From: Rubrivivax sp.
GTDB taxonomy: Bacteria > Pseudomonadota > Gammaproteobacteria > Burkholderiales > Burkholderiaceae_C
Direction of reading: 5' to 3'
Length of the DNA stretch: 64,000 nucleotides
Assembly (NCBI GenBank): GCA_016789865.1
Contig: JAEUPC010000225.1
Coordinates: 1-64,000, forward strand
This document shows positions 60,996 through 64,000 of the stretch, in pieces. Position 1 is the first letter of the stretch; the number at the start of each line of letters is the position of its first letter. Under the pieces are notes generated by a model that ran no database searches, was not told where the DNA came from, and was given only the letters and a program-made list of their open reading frames with translations. A program made the position numbers and the translations under genes.

Positions 60996-62278
60996 TCGAG
61001 GTTTCCTTCGCACATCGAGCGGCCGTGGGTGATGAAGTGCTCGAATTCGTGGCGGTACTTGGCGAGGATGCCCAGCACCGCGTAGCCGGCCGCGTCGCCC
61101 ATGCCGCAGATGGTGTTGCCGTCCTGCAGGCGCGAGATGCGCTCCATCACGCCGAGATCGGCCATGCGGCCTTTGCCTTCGACGATGCGGTCGATGATGC
61201 GGTGCAGCCAGCCCATGCCTTCGCGGCACGGCGTGCACTGGCCGCACGACTCGTGGTGGTAGAAGCGCAGCATCACCTGCATCAAGCGCACCATGCAGGT
61301 GCCCTCGGCGATGGCGACCATGCCGCCGGAGCCCATGGAAGAACCGGCGGCCTCCACTTCGGCGGGGTAGAGGTTGAGGCCGTCGATGTCGGCCGCGGTG
61401 AGCACCTTGGTGGAGATGCCGCCGGGGATCACGCACTTGAGCTCGGCGCCGTGGAGCATGCCGCCGCAGTCGTCGTAGATGAGGCGGCGCCACGGGTAGC
61501 CGATCTCGATCTCGTATACGCCGGGCCTGGCGATGTGCCCCGAGATCGAGATCAGCCGCGTGCCCGGCGCCTTCGGGCTGCCGATGGCCTTGAAGGCCTC
61601 GGCGCCGTGGTTGACGATCCATGCGACGTTGGACAGCGTCTCGACGTTGTTCACCACGGTGGGCTTCTGATACAGGCCCTTCACCGTGAGGCGCGGCGGG
61701 CGGTTGCGCGGGTAGCCGCGCTTGCCTTCGATGGAGGTGAGCAGCGCCGAGGCTTCGCCGCACACGTAAGAGCCGGCGCCGCGGTAGATGACGATGTCGC
61801 ACGAGAAGCCCGTGCCGAGGATGTTCTCGCCGGCGAGGCCGGCGGCGTACGCTTCTTCGAGCGCCGCGGCAAGTCGTCGGTAGGGCAGATCGAACTCGCC
61901 GCGGATGTAGACGAAGGCGTGCCGCACTTGCAGCGCATAGGCCGCGATGAGCATCGACTCGATGAGCTGGTGCGGCGCGTTCTCGAGGATCCAGCGGTCC
62001 TTGAAGGTGCCGGGTTCGCCTTCGTCGGCGTTGGCGCACAAGTGGTGCTGCTGGCCGTCGTCGAGCTGGATCACGCTCCACTTGCGGCCGGTGGGGAAGG
62101 CGGCGCCACCGCGGCCCTGCAGTCCGCTGGCGTTGACTTCCTTGCCGACGGCCTCGGGGGTCATCGTCTTCAGCGCCTTCTCGAGTGCGCCGTAGCCGCC
62201 GCGTTGCCGCACCTCGCTGAGCAAGTGCGAGGTCGGCGTGACCTCGAAGGTCATGAGGATCTTGGCGTCTTTGGCCAT
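60977..62278 (-). CDS. nuoF: NADH-quinone oxidoreductase subunit F
   Basis: 433 residues. NADH-binding GRGGAAFPTGRKWS, FMN-binding NADEGEPGTFKDRW, GAGSYVCGEASALLTSIEGK, and N3 cluster ligands ESCGQCTPCREG with a later Cys (GNTICGMGDA). Start ATG 62278 with AAGGAT upstream. Unlike all other neighbours in this operon, it is separated from the preceding gene (nuoE) by 710 bp that hold the composite palindromic element. Confidence 0.96.
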   Translation of the reverse strand: MAKDAKILMTFEVTPTSHLLSEVRQRGGYGALEKALKTMTPEAVGKEVNASGLQGRGGAAFPTGRKWSVIQLDDGQQHHLCANADEGEPGTFKDRWILENAPHQLIESMLIAAYALQVRHAFVYIRGEFDLPYRRLAAALEEAYAAGLAGENILGTGFSCDIVIYRGAGSYVCGEASALLTSIEGKRGYPRNRPPRLTVKGLYQKPTVVNNVETLSNVAWIVNHGAEAFKAIGSPKAPGTRLISISGHIARPGVYEIEIGYPWRRLIYDDCGGMLHGAELKCVIPGGISTKVLTAADIDGLNLYPAEVEAAGSSMGSGGMVAIAEGTCMVRLMQVMLRFYHHESCGQCTPCREGMGWLHRIIDRIVEGKGRMADLGVMERISRLQDGNTICGMGDAAGYAVLGILAKYRHEFEHFITHGRSMCEGNLECRASS

Positions 62279-62326
62279 GTCAGATCCTTGCTGGGCGGCT
62301 GGTTTTGGCCGTGCCACTTCGATGGG

Positions 62327-62881
62327 TGTGGCGGCTCAGGCGGGGGTGGGCCAGGGCCCGGGGCTTATATGCGGCGGTCAGCTCGCTGCGCTCGCTGACT
62401 GCTCTGCGCTGCTCGGGCTCCTGGCCCGCGCCCCAACTCGCTCCGCTCGCTGCGCTCGCTCTGCTCAGACAATGGGCGCGAGTCAGTTTTGGAGGCGCGT
62501 GAGTACACGCGCGGCCAGAAGCCCTGCGCTGCTCGACGCCGCAAATGCGCCCCGGGCCCTGGCCCACCCCCGCCTGAGCAACAGAGCGGTTGGCACACGT
62601 AGGCTCTTCCATCGAAGGGGCACCACATCCGCGCAAGGCAGCGGGCGGCACGGCGGCGGCGCGCATTGGCGGCGCCGAGGAGCGCAGGGCTCCTGGCCGC
62701 GCGCGTACTCGCGCGCATCCACATCTGACTCGCGCCCGGTGTCTGAGCAAAGCGAGCGCAGCGAGCGGAGCGAGTTCGGGCGCGGGCCAGGAGCCCGAGC
62801 ACCGCAGGGGAGTCGGGCCCCCAGGGCCCGACCGCCGGCTCTGCGCGCCGCCGCCGTGCCGCCCGCTGCCTTGCCGCCACA
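62327..62881. repeat. Composite palindromic element, copy 2 (555 bp), inside the nuo operon
   Basis: Inverted copy of the element at 35227. Module a: 62334-62579 with 31-bp perfect terminal inverted repeats (62334-62364 and 62549-62579). Module b: 62633-62874 with 33-bp perfect arms (62633-62665 and 62842-62874). Linker 62580-62632, 53 nt as in copy 1. Outer ends TGTGGCGGC and GCCGCCACA. It fills most of the gap 62279-62988 between nuoE and nuoF; the remaining ~107 bp at 62882-62988 show nothing recognisable. No convincing protein is encoded. Confidence 0.9.
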
Positions 62882-62988
62882 ACGGACGTACGAGAAAACG
62901 AACCAGCGCAGCACGCACGCCCCCACCCCGGCCAACTCCTGCAAGCGGAACACCGAGCAACACGCGGCGAGTGCGGAGGGTCATTGCC

Positions 62989-63507
62989 TCAGCTCCCTGC
63001 GCCCAGTCCGTCGAGCAGTGCATCGACCTTCGCCGCGCTCATGTTCTCGTGGTACGCCTCGTTCAGCACCACAACTGGCGCCGTACCGCACGACCCCAGG
63101 CACTCCACCGTCGAAACCGTGAACCGCCCGTCGCTGGTCGTGGCACCTTGCTCGACCCCGAGCTTGCGGCAAAGATGCCCGAGCAGCCCTTCGGCCCCGC
63201 GCATCGAGCACGAGACGTTGCGGCACACCTGCAGGTGCCAGCGCCCCACCGGCTCGCGCCGGAACTGCGTGTAGAACGACAGCACCTCGTCCACCTGCAC
63301 GCGCGGCACGCCGAGCCAGGCCACCAGCGCCTCGATGTCTTCCTCGGCGATGTGGCCGCGTTCTTCCTGGATGCGGCGCAGGCAAGGCAGCGTCAGCGAC
63401 GAATCGAAGCCCGGCGGGAAGCGCTTGCGCAGCCGCTCGAACTCCGGCAGCAGCTTCGTCACCACCGCGCTGGTGCTCGCGCCGGCAGGGGTGAGCACCG
63501 TGCTCAT
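62989..63507 (-). CDS. nuoE: NADH-quinone oxidoreductase subunit E
   Basis: 172 residues, thioredoxin-like [2Fe-2S] subunit. Ligands in VCRNVSCSMRGAE (CX4C) and VECLGSCGTAPVV (CX3C) carry cluster N1a. N-terminal helical domain with LPCLRRIQEERGHIAEEDIE. ATG 63507 overlaps the nuoD stop by 4 bp. Confidence 0.97.
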   Translation of the reverse strand: MSTVLTPAGASTSAVVTKLLPEFERLRKRFPPGFDSSLTLPCLRRIQEERGHIAEEDIEALVAWLGVPRVQVDEVLSFYTQFRREPVGRWHLQVCRNVSCSMRGAEGLLGHLCRKLGVEQGATTSDGRFTVSTVECLGSCGTAPVVVLNEAYHENMSAAKVDALLDGLGAGS

Positions 63508-64000
63508 CGATCGCACTCCCCGCCGATCATGTTGATCGAACCGAAGGTCGGCACCACGTCGGCCAGCTGCCCGCCCTGCAGCATCAGGTGCGCCACGCCC
63601 ATATGGACAAAACTCGGTGCGCGGCAGTGCACGCGCCACGGTTGACCCTCGCCCGTGGAGACGAGGTAGAAGCCGAGCTCGCCGTTGGCCCCTTCCTGCG
63701 AGTAGTAGATCTCGCCGGCCGGCACGCGCGGCCCGTCGATGATCAGCTTGAAGTGGCCGATCAGCGACTCGATCTCGCGGTAGACGAGCCTCTTGTCGGG
63801 CAGCGCGCAGCGCGGGTCGTCGGTCATGACCGGGCCGCTGGGCAGGCGGTCCACGCACTGGCGGATCATGTGCACCGACTCGTCCATCTCGCGCATGCGC
63901 ACGACATAGCGGTCGTAGTTGTCGCCGAGGATGCCGGTGGGCACCTCGAAGTCCAGCTCGGCGTAGGCCAGGTAGGGCGTGTCCTTGCGCAGGTCGCGCG
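63504..64000 (-). CDS. nuoD: NADH-quinone oxidoreductase subunit D, C-terminal part
   Basis: The gene continues past the window end; 165 codons are visible. DLRKDTPYLAYAELDFEVPT, YDRYVVRMREMDESVHMIRQ and the C-terminal PTFGSINMIGGECDR are the normal NuoD 49-kDa-subunit ending near the quinone site. Only this part can be read; the quinone-binding His/Tyr loop is outside. Confidence 0.96.
   Translation of the reverse strand, partial: RDLRKDTPYLAYAELDFEVPTGILGDNYDRYVVRMREMDESVHMIRQCVDRLPSGPVMTDDPRCALPDKRLVYREIESLIGHFKLIIDGPRVPAGEIYYSQEGANGELGFYLVSTGEGQPWRVHCRAPSFVHMGVAHLMLQGGQLADVVPTFGSINMIGGECDR

Noticed and set aside
59457..62081. NuoG read as an 874-residue protein
   Set aside because: The extra 5' part is nuoF read in a wrong phase; the normal NuoG start MPRIFIDGQPFDA is at 60995.

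Overview
The window is about 69-70% GC with genes packed on both strands. It looks like a betaproteobacterium of the Burkholderiales, near Rhodoferax, Rubrivivax or Leptothrix. This rests on the style of the nuo and ccm operons, the OmcA/MtrC-type outer-membrane cytochromes and the IS3 remnant; no rRNA is present to settle it. Almost everything here is respiratory, an unusually dense concentration of electron-transfer genes.

Layout: (1) 1-2120, end of a membrane-bound NiFe hydrogenase operon (large subunit and cytochrome b). (2) 2195-4547, a decayed accessory patch: IS3 transposase remnant, truncated CHC2 primase, XRE regulator, VapBC-type toxin-antitoxin pair, and two copies of a palindromic repeat. 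(3) 4584-18041, anaerobic respiration: radical-SAM coproporphyrinogen-oxidase-like protein, octaheme nitrite reductase with an NrfG-like TPR protein, HemG, an HdrD/DsrK-like Fe-S protein, a NapC/NirT multiheme protein, a CbcL-like 11-heme/cytochrome b fusion bracketed by two paralogous small cytochromes c, rubredoxin, HupH and a microprotein. (4) 18093-25571, a complete ccmABCDEFGHI cytochrome c maturation operon. (5) 25722-32257, an mtrC-hhH-mtrA-mtrB operon for electron transfer across the outer membrane, with an exported helix-hairpin-helix protein in it. (6) 32617-41687, NfnAB-like transhydrogenase, KorAB 2-oxoacid:ferredoxin oxidoreductase, a 736-residue ferredoxin-domain protein of unknown function and a cNMP-domain protein. 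(7) 41885-47342, a TRAP transporter, DUF411, DUF302 and DUF2892 proteins and a Crp/Fnr regulator. (8) 47853-51592, a DevABC-like exporter and an OsmC protein. (9) 51825-64000, nuoD to nuoN of a complex I with a short NuoG.

How it fits together (inference): hydrogenase and complex I feed electrons to quinone. The NapC/NirT, CbcL-like and HdrD-like proteins could pass them to periplasmic cytochromes, and from there to nitrite (octaheme reductase) or through MtrA/MtrB/MtrC to an extracellular acceptor. Seven motif occurrences of 47 counted CXXC[HK]/CX3CH sites lie outside the large multihemes only as small cytochromes; the total heme demand explains the ccm operon and the oxygen-independent heme-synthesis genes. 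NfnAB and KorAB connect NAD(P)H and ferredoxin pools. FNR-like dyads (TTGAN-N4-NTCAA type) recur upstream of these operons, suggesting shared induction without oxygen.

Non-coding novelty: a 555-640 bp composite palindromic element occurs once between nfnB and korA and once, inverted, inside the nuo operon between nuoE and nuoF. It consists of two inverted ~245 bp modules joined by a conserved 53-nt linker, and its hairpin stems show compensatory changes. A second family of 105-125 bp palindromes (four copies) also shows compensatory changes and sits at gene 3' ends. A ~123-nt hairpin separates dctP from dctQ.
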